In this document: positions 45,191 to 53,051 of the stretch, one piece after another
How the letters are laid out: each line of letters begins with the position of its first letter
Position numbering within the stretch: position 1 is the first letter of the stretch
From: Veillonella sp. VA139
GTDB taxonomy: Bacteria; Bacillota; Negativicutes; Veillonellales; Veillonellaceae
Assembly: GCF_003992005.1 (NCBI RefSeq)
Contig: NZ_RQVL01000001.1
Span: 124,001-188,000, forward strand
Direction of reading: 5' to 3'
DNA length: 64,000 nt
The notes under the pieces: generated by a model
Database searches by the model: none
Seen by the model: only the letters and a program-made list of their open reading frames with translations
Told to the model about the DNA's origin: nothing
Program-made: the position numbers and the translations under genes

Positions 45191-46540
45191 TTAATGATCT
45201 TCTCGTTGTAAGTAATATTCTAAAATATGTGGTTCAATATCTGTCTGTAAAGCATAGACAACATCCATGACCACTTTCGCTAACCGTTCAGAATTATGAA
45301 CTGCTTTATCTTGGCTATCTACTAGATTTGCTCGAATTGTACGAACCCCCATCGATTGCAACACGTCCATATCTACGTCTACTGGTTCTTGACCAGCTTG
45401 TTTGTAATGTTCTAATGTGGTATCTTGGATGCGATTATCATTCACAAGAACCGTATCAATAATCCCTACCTCACTGTGGGCTTCAATGGCTTTCACATGG
45501 TCAGATACAGTATACCCATCTGTTTCACCTGGCTGCGTCATCACATTGCAAATATAAATCTTAGCCGCTTTAGAATTAGCAATGTGATCTGCTACCTTAT
45601 CAATCAATAGGTTTGGCATTACCGAAGTATATAAACTGCCGGGGCCTAAAATAATGGCATCGGCTTCATCAATGGCTTGTAAGGCCGCTCCTACAGGAGA
45701 TGGTCGATGAGGTTCCGTATAGACCTTCGCAATTGGCTTACCCCCATTAGGGATATTACTTTCCCCTTCTACGATAGTGCCATCCGTCAATTTTGCAATC
45801 AGTTTGATTTCTTCTGTAGATGATGGAATAACACGTCCTCGAACTCGCAAAATCTTGCTAGAGGCTTCTAGGGCTTGTTCCACATCATCTTTCAGCACTT
45901 GAGTCATAGCTGTTAAGAACAAATTTCCAAAACTATGTCCAGATAATTCTGCTCCTTTAGTAAATCGATACTGAAAGAGTTCTTCCATAAGGCCTTCTTT
46001 TTCCGCTAATGCTACTAAACAGTTGCGTAAATCTCCAGGAGCAATCATTTGAAAGTCTTCCCGCAAACGCCCAGAAGAACCTCCATCGTCTGCTACTGTG
46101 ACGATAGCCGTTAAATTCGTGGTTTTACTTTTTAGCCCCCGCAATAGCATAGACAATCCTGTGCCACCACCGATAACTACGATTTTTGGTCCTTGTCCTA
46201 AACGAATTTTTTCAAAAATATAATCACTCACACCATCTTCTGTATTCGGCAAAATCGCATTCACAATGGTCTGAATGAGCTTACGTATTCCCCACAACAT
46301 AGCTACTATACCCGCCACAATACCTGCTAAACCAAGACTGGCTATGACCGTATAGTTATAGGATCCTGTGAGATGGAATAAAAATTCTAAGAAAATATCT
46401 TCAAAGTTGCTAATCCACTGGTAGTTCATCATCATAAGGACACCTACTACCAGCCAAATCGTGCCTAAAGAAAATAGGAATAGCCACCGCTTAATATTAA
46501 TGCCTGGCGCAAACCAGCGCATCCAATTATTATGTTTCAT
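45191..46540 (-). CDS. yvcK: YvcK/CofD-like protein with N-terminal membrane region
   Basis: 449-residue protein. The N-terminal 90 residues hold two membrane segments (about 16-40 and 58-85); the rest is the GGGTG-binding YvcK fold (VVIGGGTGLSMLLRGLK, VADDGGSSGRLR, ILGPGSLYTSVMPNLL). YvcK proteins bind UDP-sugars and control peptidoglycan precursor and carbon flux. Typical YvcK is cytosolic, so the membrane anchor is a lineage feature. It lies between rapZ and whiA. Its ribosome site is 28 bases from the ATG but a 19-nt hairpin shortens the distance. Confidence 0.93.
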   Translation of the reverse strand: MKHNNWMRWFAPGINIKRWLFLFSLGTIWLVVGVLMMMNYQWISNFEDIFLEFLFHLTGSYNYTVIASLGLAGIVAGIVAMLWGIRKLIQTIVNAILPNTEDGVSDYIFEKIRLGQGPKIVVIGGGTGLSMLLRGLKSKTTNLTAIVTVADDGGSSGRLREDFQMIAPGDLRNCLVALAEKEGLMEELFQYRFTKGAELSGHSFGNLFLTAMTQVLKDDVEQALEASSKILRVRGRVIPSSTEEIKLIAKLTDGTIVEGESNIPNGGKPIAKVYTEPHRPSPVGAALQAIDEADAIILGPGSLYTSVMPNLLIDKVADHIANSKAAKIYICNVMTQPGETDGYTVSDHVKAIEAHSEVGIIDTVLVNDNRIQDTTLEHYKQAGQEPVDVDMDVLQSMGVRTIRANLVDSQDKAVHNSERLAKVVMDVVYALQTDIEPHILEYYLQREDH

Positions 46541-46548
46541 AGGCTTGA

Positions 46549-46573
46549 GAGACGAAGAAATCGTCCCACTCCT
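46549..46573 (-). promoter_or_regulatory. Ribosome site with a hairpin spacer (yvcK)
   Basis: AGGAG (46569-46573), one base, then a 19-nt hairpin (46549-46567; seven pairs with one wobble), then eight bases to ATG. Folding gives an effective spacing of nine. Same geometry as at the flavodoxin gene. Confidence 0.55.
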
Positions 46574-46578
46574 TTCTT

Positions 46579-47493
46579 TTATAGGTCTAATTGAGAACGT
46601 GGATTCACATCTTCTTCTACATGATTACGCATCATATCACGATGTTCCACGGAAACATTACAGCCTTTTTCTTTCAAATGTGTATACAACGCCTCTGCCA
46701 TTGCTACGCTACGATGCATACCGCCTGTACAGCCTACAGCTACCACAAATTGGCTTTTTCCCTCTTGTTCATAGTTTGGCACAAGGAAATCCAGTGTCGT
46801 AAAGAAATGCTTTTTAAATTCATCCGTTACTTCAAAGGAGTGAATGTAATCTTTCACCACTGGTACACGTCCCGATTTATGACGATATTCAGGAATGTAA
46901 TACGGGTTCGGTAAGAATCGTACATCCCATACCATATCCGCATCAGTAGGCATGCCAAATTTAAAACCAAAACTTACCACTGTAATCGCCATGCCATCAG
47001 TTTGTTCTTTCACATGGCTAAAGGTACGGCGCATAAACGATTTTAAGGCAGATGTTTTCATATTTGTGGTATCAATAATATGATCTGCTTTGCTGCGTAC
47101 ATCCGCTAATAAGGTCCGTTCTTGTGAAAGCCCCGTACTAATACGTCCTGATGGTGCCAATGGGTGACTGCGACGTGTTTCTTTATACCGACGAATCAAA
47201 GTATCATCGCTAGCTTCCATAAATACAATTTCATAAGGCACATTCATCGCCGTCAAATCTTCTAAGGCACTGTTTACATCATCAAAAAATTCACGACTAC
47301 GGATATCTACCACTAGTGCTACTTGACTCACTTTAGTACCTGCACTTTGACGACAAATTTCACTAAACTTAGGAATTAACACAGGAGGAATATTGTCGAT
47401 ACAAAAATATCCCATATCTTCCAAAACTTGCATCACTTGTGTTTTACCTGCTCCGGACATACCGGTCACGATGATTAAACGAAACCCTTCCAT
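46579..47493 (-). CDS. rapZ: RNase adapter / nucleotide-binding protein RapZ
   Basis: 304-residue protein with Walker A VTGMSGAGKTQVMQ and the C-terminal block VGCTGGMHRSVAMAEAL with conserved cysteine and histidine. In Proteobacteria RapZ controls GlmS through small RNAs; in Firmicutes the homologue YvcJ has a poorly defined role and lies, as here, with yvcK and whiA. Confidence 0.95.
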   Translation of the reverse strand: MEGFRLIIVTGMSGAGKTQVMQVLEDMGYFCIDNIPPVLIPKFSEICRQSAGTKVSQVALVVDIRSREFFDDVNSALEDLTAMNVPYEIVFMEASDDTLIRRYKETRRSHPLAPSGRISTGLSQERTLLADVRSKADHIIDTTNMKTSALKSFMRRTFSHVKEQTDGMAITVVSFGFKFGMPTDADMVWDVRFLPNPYYIPEYRHKSGRVPVVKDYIHSFEVTDEFKKHFFTTLDFLVPNYEQEGKSQFVVAVGCTGGMHRSVAMAEALYTHLKEKGCNVSVEHRDMMRNHVEEDVNPRSQLDL

Positions 47494-47511
47494 GAGGCCC
47501 TCCTACAAAAT

Positions 47512-48303
47512 TTATAACACATGCGCTTCAATCCATTTAGCGACCCCATCATTTTCATTTGTGTCGCATACTTCTTTGGCAATTGTCTTCACATGATCCT
47601 CTGCATTTCCTACTGCCACAGAATGACCCGTCACTTGTAACATAGAAATATCATTCTCCGAATTACCAAAGGATACCATATCTTCTAAGCCGATACCCAA
47701 TCGTTCGCCCATGAAAGCCAAGGCTTCTCCTTTGGACACGTGAGGCGCTACGATTTCTAAAAAATTTACCTTAGACCGAACTAAATCAACCATATGGCCA
47801 ACTTCTTTGGAAAGAATAGCAATCACCTCTGTCATGCGTTCAGGTTCTTCCACCACTAATAATTTATTCGTTCCCTTTTGAGGTTCATAGATCGCATCTC
47901 CTACGTACACAGCCTTGGCACCTGTAATCTCTTCATAAAGACGAGAAAACTCTGTTTCACTGTGTACTAATAATTCGTCATCAATATATGACTGAATATA
48001 GATATTATGCTCTTTCGTGATGGCTAATACTTTACGCGCTACCTCTGGTGGTATAGCTCGTTCCCAAATAAGTTCCTTGCTTTCCACACGTTGGATAACT
48101 CCGCCAGAATACAATACCATCGGTACATCACCTAAGCCTAAACGATGTGCTACGGGATATGCCGTTTGGTACATACGACCTGTGGCAATGAGTACCTCAA
48201 TTCCCTTGTGCTGTGTTTTTTTTAGCACTGCTTTTGTATAATCAGACACGGTATTATCATCACGTAACAGCGTATCATCTAAGTCTATAGCTAACAATTT
48301 CAT
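47512..48303 (-). CDS. Cof-type HAD phosphatase
   Basis: 263-residue hydrolase of HAD subclass IIB. The nucleophile motif is LLAIDLDDTLLRDD, motif II VLIATGRMYQ, and the metal motif FGNSENDISMLQ. Such enzymes dephosphorylate sugar phosphates, FMN or pyridoxal phosphate; the substrate cannot be told. It leads the rapZ-yvcK-whiA unit, separated by 18 bp from rapZ. Confidence 0.9.
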   Translation of the reverse strand: MKLLAIDLDDTLLRDDNTVSDYTKAVLKKTQHKGIEVLIATGRMYQTAYPVAHRLGLGDVPMVLYSGGVIQRVESKELIWERAIPPEVARKVLAITKEHNIYIQSYIDDELLVHSETEFSRLYEEITGAKAVYVGDAIYEPQKGTNKLLVVEEPERMTEVIAILSKEVGHMVDLVRSKVNFLEIVAPHVSKGEALAFMGERLGIGLEDMVSFGNSENDISMLQVTGHSVAVGNAEDHVKTIAKEVCDTNENDGVAKWIEAHVL

Positions 48304-48329
48304 AACATCACTCCTTCATCATATCTTTC

Positions 48330-48338
48330 ATTATACCA
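48330..48338 (-). promoter_or_regulatory. Candidate extended -10 promoter for the cof-rapZ unit
   Basis: Perfect -10 TATAAT (48330-48335) with a TGG extension before it, 26 bp upstream of the gene start. No good -35. The extended -10 could be sufficient. Confidence 0.5.
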
Positions 48339-48460
48339 TATAACAACATATAACTACTGTATTAGTGTCACTAAGATATAAATCGTTCCATCCAAACTGG
48401 TACAAAAATAGCTTAACAGTCGCAACTCTAAGATGAGTAGCCACCACATTGGCGAAAAGC

Positions 48461-48514
48461 AAAAAAAACGACAGGTTATACAATCCAGTATGGTACTGGT
48501 ATGCAAACCTGTCG
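48461..48514 (-). terminator. Terminator after the hem operon
   Basis: Long hairpin with arms 48506-48514 (CGACAGGTT) and 48469-48477 plus a run of eight T (48461-48468) on the minus strand, 40 bp after the hemY-hemQ stop. Confidence 0.85.
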
Positions 48515-48553
48515 CAATTTCATCACTCTATAGTTTAATACCCTATTGATACA

Positions 48554-50794
48554 TTAGGAAAACAGATGATCTATACCATCCATATCCAGAATCGTCCCAA
48601 TCGTAAATGGACCGAAGATACCAAAACGAGCGCTCACTTCATCAAAACGCATTTCATTGACGATTTTTTTAAACTGAATTGGATCATCACTCATCAAGGT
48701 AATGCCCCATTCCCAATCATCCATGCCAAACGCACCTGTAGTAAACTCTTTGATCGTATCCTCATATTTTTTACCAATTTGACCATGAGAACGCATCATG
48801 CTACCACGGCTTTGACGATCTAACATATACCAATTATCTGTCAAGTTGCGTTGCTTAGCCATAGGGTAAAAACACATACAAGCTAATCTTGGAATTTTAG
48901 GGTATAAACGGGCTTGTACTTTTGGATGGTCTTTCGGAGATTTCACATAATTACTTACTTCAATGACAGATACGAAAGAAGATTCTGGCTGTAATACACT
49001 AAAGATTGGTAATTTTTTTAGTGTCAATTCTACTTCGTTCAACTCTTGCAAGCTTGGTTGCAAGAACCAAAACATAATATCTCCCTTGTGACCATTAATT
49101 TGGTACATAGCATAGCTACTTGTATGGGCCTCATGAGCTGTTTCTAAATTCCCAATAAACGCTTTGAAAGATTGCAATGCTTCAATTTGTTGCTCACCAG
49201 ACCAAATTCTCCATTTTTCAAAATTGATGGAATAATTAGCGTGTAAGCTAAACCAACCTTCGTACGTTTCAGGTACTTTTTCTAGTCCTGTTATTTCTGG
49301 ACGTCCTTCCATAGACACTGCTCCATGATGACCATAATTAGGTTCTAGACGCCCCTCCACTGGACCTGCTCCATGATGTCCGTGGTTAGATTCTGTATGT
49401 GTATCCATAGGAACTACCTCCTTAGTTTCTTCTTTCCATGCTTCTACTAATTCATATGCTTGTTTGATGCCATCTGGCATACCTACCCCTTTAAATGGCG
49501 TGCCAATCAATGCCAATCCTGGGTAGTTCTGTGCCACATGTTCCATGATTGTTGCGATTCTATCTTTATGACCCACTTCATATTGGGGCATACTTTTTTG
49601 TAACCGCACTACTTCCATCCATTCTGGATTTCCTGTAAACTTCAATATATTTCGTATTTCTGAAAGCGCCAATTCACACAGTTCTTCTTCACTATGCGTA
49701 TCTACCGTAGAGTCTGTAGGTTTTCCTAAAAAGACGCGAAGTACCACCTTGTCTTGTGGTGTCGTTTGCGGCCACTTACTAGAAATGTAAGTACATGCCG
49801 TTAATGGTATCTCTGTGCTGCGAGTAATCACAAAGCCTGTGCCTTGCAATGGTTTTGTAAACGCTGACTTCGGCAAACTCATAATCACAATGGCACAAGA
49901 AGATTGTTCCATATGGCGCAAGCCTTCAAAATTTGTATCATCTTTGAAAAATCTTTCATAGGCTTTCGGTGGCGTGGTAATCACAAGACGGTCGTAGGAG
50001 TCTGTACCGTTTTGTGTTTGCACTACATAGCGCTTATCTGTGTAAGATACGCCTAGCACCTCAGTCGATGTGCGCAAAGAAACGTTCTTCGACATTTGCT
50101 CCACTAGAGCATCTACTAAAGATTCTAACCCTCCCGTTAATTGGGCAAATTGTCCTTCGGTAGCCGCCCCAGATTGTTTGCGCATACCTTGCATAGCCAT
50201 CATACCTTTGACCAAGTTTCCATGCTTTTGTTCTAATTGACGAAACTCTGGGAAAGTCCCTAATAAACTCAATCGTTTCAGGTCTCCGCCGTAGATGCCA
50301 GATAATAGAGGTTCAATTAATAAATTGACCAGTTCATCCCCTAAATGATACCGAAAAAAGGCATCGATACTCATATCCTCGTTTCCTGGATATGGTTTCT
50401 TAAAAATATCTAATCCAGCACGTACTTTACCAGACCAGCTCAATAAACTGGACATAGCAAAGGGAAGAAATTCTGTAGGGATACCAATGATAGAGCCTCC
50501 TGGAATAGGCTTCATTTGACCTTGATGATAAATATAGGATTCTCCCGTAGCATTACGCACCAAGGTGTCACCTAATCCCAATTCCTGCACCAAATCTGTC
50601 ATAGCTGTTTTTCTTGCTAAGTAGGAATCAGGTCCCACTTCTACCACATAGCCATCGCGGCGTTTTGTTTGCACCTTACCACCCCAACGATTCGAAGATT
50701 CCAACACATGAATCTCCCAATCAGGAAATTCCTTACCCATATAATAGGCGGACGATAGTCCTGTTAAACCGCCACCAATAATTGCTACTTTCAT
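48554..50794 (-). CDS. Fusion: coproporphyrinogen III oxidase (HemY/CgoX) and coproheme decarboxylase (HemQ/ChdC)
   Basis: 746-residue two-domain protein. Residues 1-455 are a HemY-type FAD oxidase (IIGGGLTGLSSAYY at the start; TPFKGVGMPDGIK at the end of the fold). Residues 511-746 are a chlorite-dismutase-fold HemQ, with the proximal haem histidine in MMRSHGQIGKKYE (H670) and the catalytic tyrosine in RLYPKIP (Y631). Between them is a His-rich linker with two 16-residue repeats containing GHHGA. In the coproporphyrin branch CgoX and ChdC are the steps before and after iron insertion; here they are one chain, next to hemH and hemE. The product could channel porphyrin around the ferrochelatase. 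Fusion is unusual and both halves normally use oxygen or peroxide. Confidence 0.88.
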   Translation of the reverse strand: MKVAIIGGGLTGLSSAYYMGKEFPDWEIHVLESSNRWGGKVQTKRRDGYVVEVGPDSYLARKTAMTDLVQELGLGDTLVRNATGESYIYHQGQMKPIPGGSIIGIPTEFLPFAMSSLLSWSGKVRAGLDIFKKPYPGNEDMSIDAFFRYHLGDELVNLLIEPLLSGIYGGDLKRLSLLGTFPEFRQLEQKHGNLVKGMMAMQGMRKQSGAATEGQFAQLTGGLESLVDALVEQMSKNVSLRTSTEVLGVSYTDKRYVVQTQNGTDSYDRLVITTPPKAYERFFKDDTNFEGLRHMEQSSCAIVIMSLPKSAFTKPLQGTGFVITRSTEIPLTACTYISSKWPQTTPQDKVVLRVFLGKPTDSTVDTHSEEELCELALSEIRNILKFTGNPEWMEVVRLQKSMPQYEVGHKDRIATIMEHVAQNYPGLALIGTPFKGVGMPDGIKQAYELVEAWKEETKEVVPMDTHTESNHGHHGAGPVEGRLEPNYGHHGAVSMEGRPEITGLEKVPETYEGWFSLHANYSINFEKWRIWSGEQQIEALQSFKAFIGNLETAHEAHTSSYAMYQINGHKGDIMFWFLQPSLQELNEVELTLKKLPIFSVLQPESSFVSVIEVSNYVKSPKDHPKVQARLYPKIPRLACMCFYPMAKQRNLTDNWYMLDRQSRGSMMRSHGQIGKKYEDTIKEFTTGAFGMDDWEWGITLMSDDPIQFKKIVNEMRFDEVSARFGIFGPFTIGTILDMDGIDHLFS
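49295..49390 (-). repeat. Two 48-bp tandem units coding the His-rich linker of HemY-HemQ
   Basis: Residues 469-484 and 485-500 align over 16 positions with ten identities (NxGHHGA and EGRxE). The repeat lies exactly between the two enzyme domains. Confidence 0.75.
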
Positions 50795-50795
50795 A

Positions 50796-51716
50796 TTATC
50801 CCTCCTTCCAGAGAGTTGTTACTACACCATGCGCCATAGCTTTCACAAAGAGCGTATCATGATCTGGCATAGGCACTCGCACATACGACATACCTAAGTG
50901 ATCACATTGTTCACGACGTTCCACGTCTAAATCATAGGACACTTCCATATGGGTGCAAGTAAAGCCGATAGGAATATATACCACATGGGTATAGCCTTCT
51001 GCACCCGCTTGTTCTGTCACCGTTTCCACCGTAGGTGTTAACCATTCCCCACGAGTGCCTGCACTTTGCCAAGCTAGGGTAGCATTGGGCAACACCAATT
51101 GATCTGCTATAGATTGCATCACCCGTTGTAAGCTATGTACATATCCATCATAGGAAATTCCTTGCATCAGTGGCACACTATGGGCAGTAAAGACATACAG
51201 CGGTTTCGCTGTAATAGGCAATGTACGCATAGTCTTTTGTACTCGGTCTGCCCAAGATTGCACTAATGTAGGTCCGTCCGCCCAGTTCTGTACTACCTTC
51301 CATCGGTCGTTTATAAACGGTTGTAGTGGTTCTAAATAGGATGCATTTAATATGTCCGTTCCATAGGGGTTCATCATGAGCACCACCACCGTATCATAGT
51401 GATTCAATTCTTTGGCTACATCCGCGATGAGTGGTTCTATATATTTATGTGCTTGTACTACCGTTACCTTTGCAATGGGTAATTCATTTTGTAACTCTTC
51501 TTGTAATCGTGCTACTTGCCATGCGGTGGACTCCATTAATTGGGATTGTCCACCAATACACTCATACTTATGACGTAATCCTTGTAATTCTTCATCACTT
51601 GGTCTATGGCCTCTCCGTATGCGAGTATAATACTCTTCTATATCATTTAAAGAGCGAGGAGAACCATAATCTAACACCAATACACAAACTTCTTGTGTTG
51701 TTTTATCCTCTGTCAT
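50796..51716 (-). CDS. hemH: Ferrochelatase (coproporphyrin type, CpfC)
   Basis: 306-residue enzyme inserting iron into porphyrin. Catalytic residues appear as histidine in FTAHSVPLMQG and glutamate in CTHMEVSYDLDVE. With HemQ encoded next door the substrate should be coproporphyrin III rather than protoporphyrin IX. I chose the ATG at 51714-51716, seven bases after GGAG; an ATG two codons upstream has one-base spacing. The start lies inside the 3' end of hemE. Confidence 0.92.
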   Translation of the reverse strand: MTEDKTTQEVCVLVLDYGSPRSLNDIEEYYTRIRRGHRPSDEELQGLRHKYECIGGQSQLMESTAWQVARLQEELQNELPIAKVTVVQAHKYIEPLIADVAKELNHYDTVVVLMMNPYGTDILNASYLEPLQPFINDRWKVVQNWADGPTLVQSWADRVQKTMRTLPITAKPLYVFTAHSVPLMQGISYDGYVHSLQRVMQSIADQLVLPNATLAWQSAGTRGEWLTPTVETVTEQAGAEGYTHVVYIPIGFTCTHMEVSYDLDVERREQCDHLGMSYVRVPMPDHDTLFVKAMAHGVVTTLWKEG

Positions 51717-52731
51717 GTACATACTCCACAATATTTCGCAATACTTTAGGATTCGCATCTGGCACAACACCATGACCTAAGTTGAAAATATGTTTTCCAT
51801 GGGCAGCACCTTCTTCTAAGATGCGGTCAATTTCACCTTGAATCGTTTTCCAATCTGCGAATAAATAGGCTGGATCTAAATTCCCCTGTAATGTCTGTGT
51901 AATCCCCATAGCGCTAGCTTCTGCAATGGAGCATCTCCAATCGCAACCGATTACATCTAAAGGTAACTCTTTCCAAACTGGGAGCAAGTGCTTAGTCCCT
52001 ACGCCGAACATAGTGATAGGAATATGCGGGTAACGTTCTTTAATGGTCCCAATAATACGTTTCATATAGGGGAATACACCGCTTTCATATTGTTCCATAG
52101 AAAGGGCTCCAATCCAAGAATCGAAAATTTGAATCGCATTCACACCTGCCTGAATTTGACCTTCCATATAGGTAATAGACATGGTCGTCAATCGCTCCAT
52201 CAAAGCATGCCAAATCTCTGGAGTTGCCACTAAACATTGACGAGTTTTCTGGTAATTCTTAGAAGGGCCACCTTCAATCATATAACTAGCTAATGTGAAA
52301 GGAGCTCCTGCAAAGCCAATTAAGGGAACTGCAAGCATTTCTTTCGTCAATATTTGGATTGTTTTCACCATAAAATCCAGCGATTCTTCTACTACAATAT
52401 CACGTAAATTCGCTACATCTTCATGAGAACGTATGGGGTTTGCAATGACAGGTCCTACGCTAGGTTTAATAGTTACATCTACACCCATAGGTACCAAAGG
52501 AGTCATAATATCTTTGTACAAAATAGCCGCATCCACATCATATTCATGAACAGGCAGCGCCGTCACTTTTGCACATAATTCCGGTTGATGAGTAATCTCA
52601 AATAGGCTATATCGCTCTTTAATCTTGCGATACGCCGCTTGACTTCGCCCCGCTTGACGCATAAACCAAACTGGTCTGCGGGACACTGACTCACCTGCAA
52701 TCATTTGCAAATAATCTTGTCGTTTTTCCAT
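51703..52731 (-). CDS. hemE: Uroporphyrinogen decarboxylase
   Basis: 342-residue cytoplasmic TIM-barrel enzyme converting uroporphyrinogen III to coproporphyrinogen III. The signature RRPVWFMRQAGRSQAAYR is near the N-terminus, and DAAILYKDIMTPL follows. It leads a three-gene operon hemE-hemH-hemYQ, whose products form the complete coproporphyrin route from uroporphyrinogen to haem. Earlier genes (hemA, L, B, C, D) are not in the window. Confidence 0.94.
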   Translation of the reverse strand: MEKRQDYLQMIAGESVSRRPVWFMRQAGRSQAAYRKIKERYSLFEITHQPELCAKVTALPVHEYDVDAAILYKDIMTPLVPMGVDVTIKPSVGPVIANPIRSHEDVANLRDIVVEESLDFMVKTIQILTKEMLAVPLIGFAGAPFTLASYMIEGGPSKNYQKTRQCLVATPEIWHALMERLTTMSITYMEGQIQAGVNAIQIFDSWIGALSMEQYESGVFPYMKRIIGTIKERYPHIPITMFGVGTKHLLPVWKELPLDVIGCDWRCSIAEASAMGITQTLQGNLDPAYLFADWKTIQGEIDRILEEGAAHGKHIFNLGHGVVPDANPKVLRNIVEYVHDRG

Positions 52732-52781
52732 ATGTAATTACACCTTACCTTTAACCAAACCAAACTTGGATTCTATATTCT

Positions 52782-52790
52782 ATTGTAGCA
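52782..52790 (-). promoter_or_regulatory. Candidate extended -10 promoter of hemE
   Basis: TACAAT (52782-52787) with extended TGC before it, about 50 bp before the hemE ATG. The -35 at the expected distance is poor. Confidence 0.45.
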
Positions 52791-52939
52791 TATGATACGT
52801 GTAATTACCTATATATTCTATCACTACATATAGAGCATATATTGTTATTCATCTATAAGATAATAATTACCTAAAAATGTCTTACCTTCCACTACTATAC
52901 CGCTCTTCATTAAAAGTATATTTTGTTATCCATACATGC

Positions 52940-52988
52940 AAAAAGAGGCGGTAACAACGATGTAAAACGTACATGTTGTTATCGCCCC
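52940..52988 (-). terminator. Terminator after the chelatase cluster
   Basis: Minus-strand hairpin with GGGGCGATAACAACATGT (52971-52988) against its complement (52945-52963), then TTTTT (52940-52944). It closes the hmu-like operon 63 bp after the ChlD-like gene stop. Confidence 0.85.
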
Positions 52989-53051
52989 TGAGTCCTTGTA
53001 TAGGATATGTCCCTCATGTAATAAGGCACTATTAGATTCTATACCCTTTTG

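Larger units (their letters stand above)
52732..53051. other. Intergenic region between chlD-like gene and hemE
   Basis: 320 bp without a gene. It holds the terminator at 52940-52988 and the hemE promoter at 52782-52790. An imperfect Fur-like palindrome AGATAATAATTACCT (52858-52872; 12 of 14 positions) lies between, but the AT-rich context makes chance likely. Confidence 0.6.

Noticed and set aside
46541-46571. Ten-codon upstream frame (GTG start) overlapping the yvcK start as ATGA
   Set aside because: It coincides with the hairpin between the ribosome site and the start; the frame is too short to support as a coding leader.
52858-52872. Fur box upstream of hemE
   Set aside because: The match is imperfect, the region is AT-rich and the site is about 70 bp upstream of the promoter candidate; kept only as a note.
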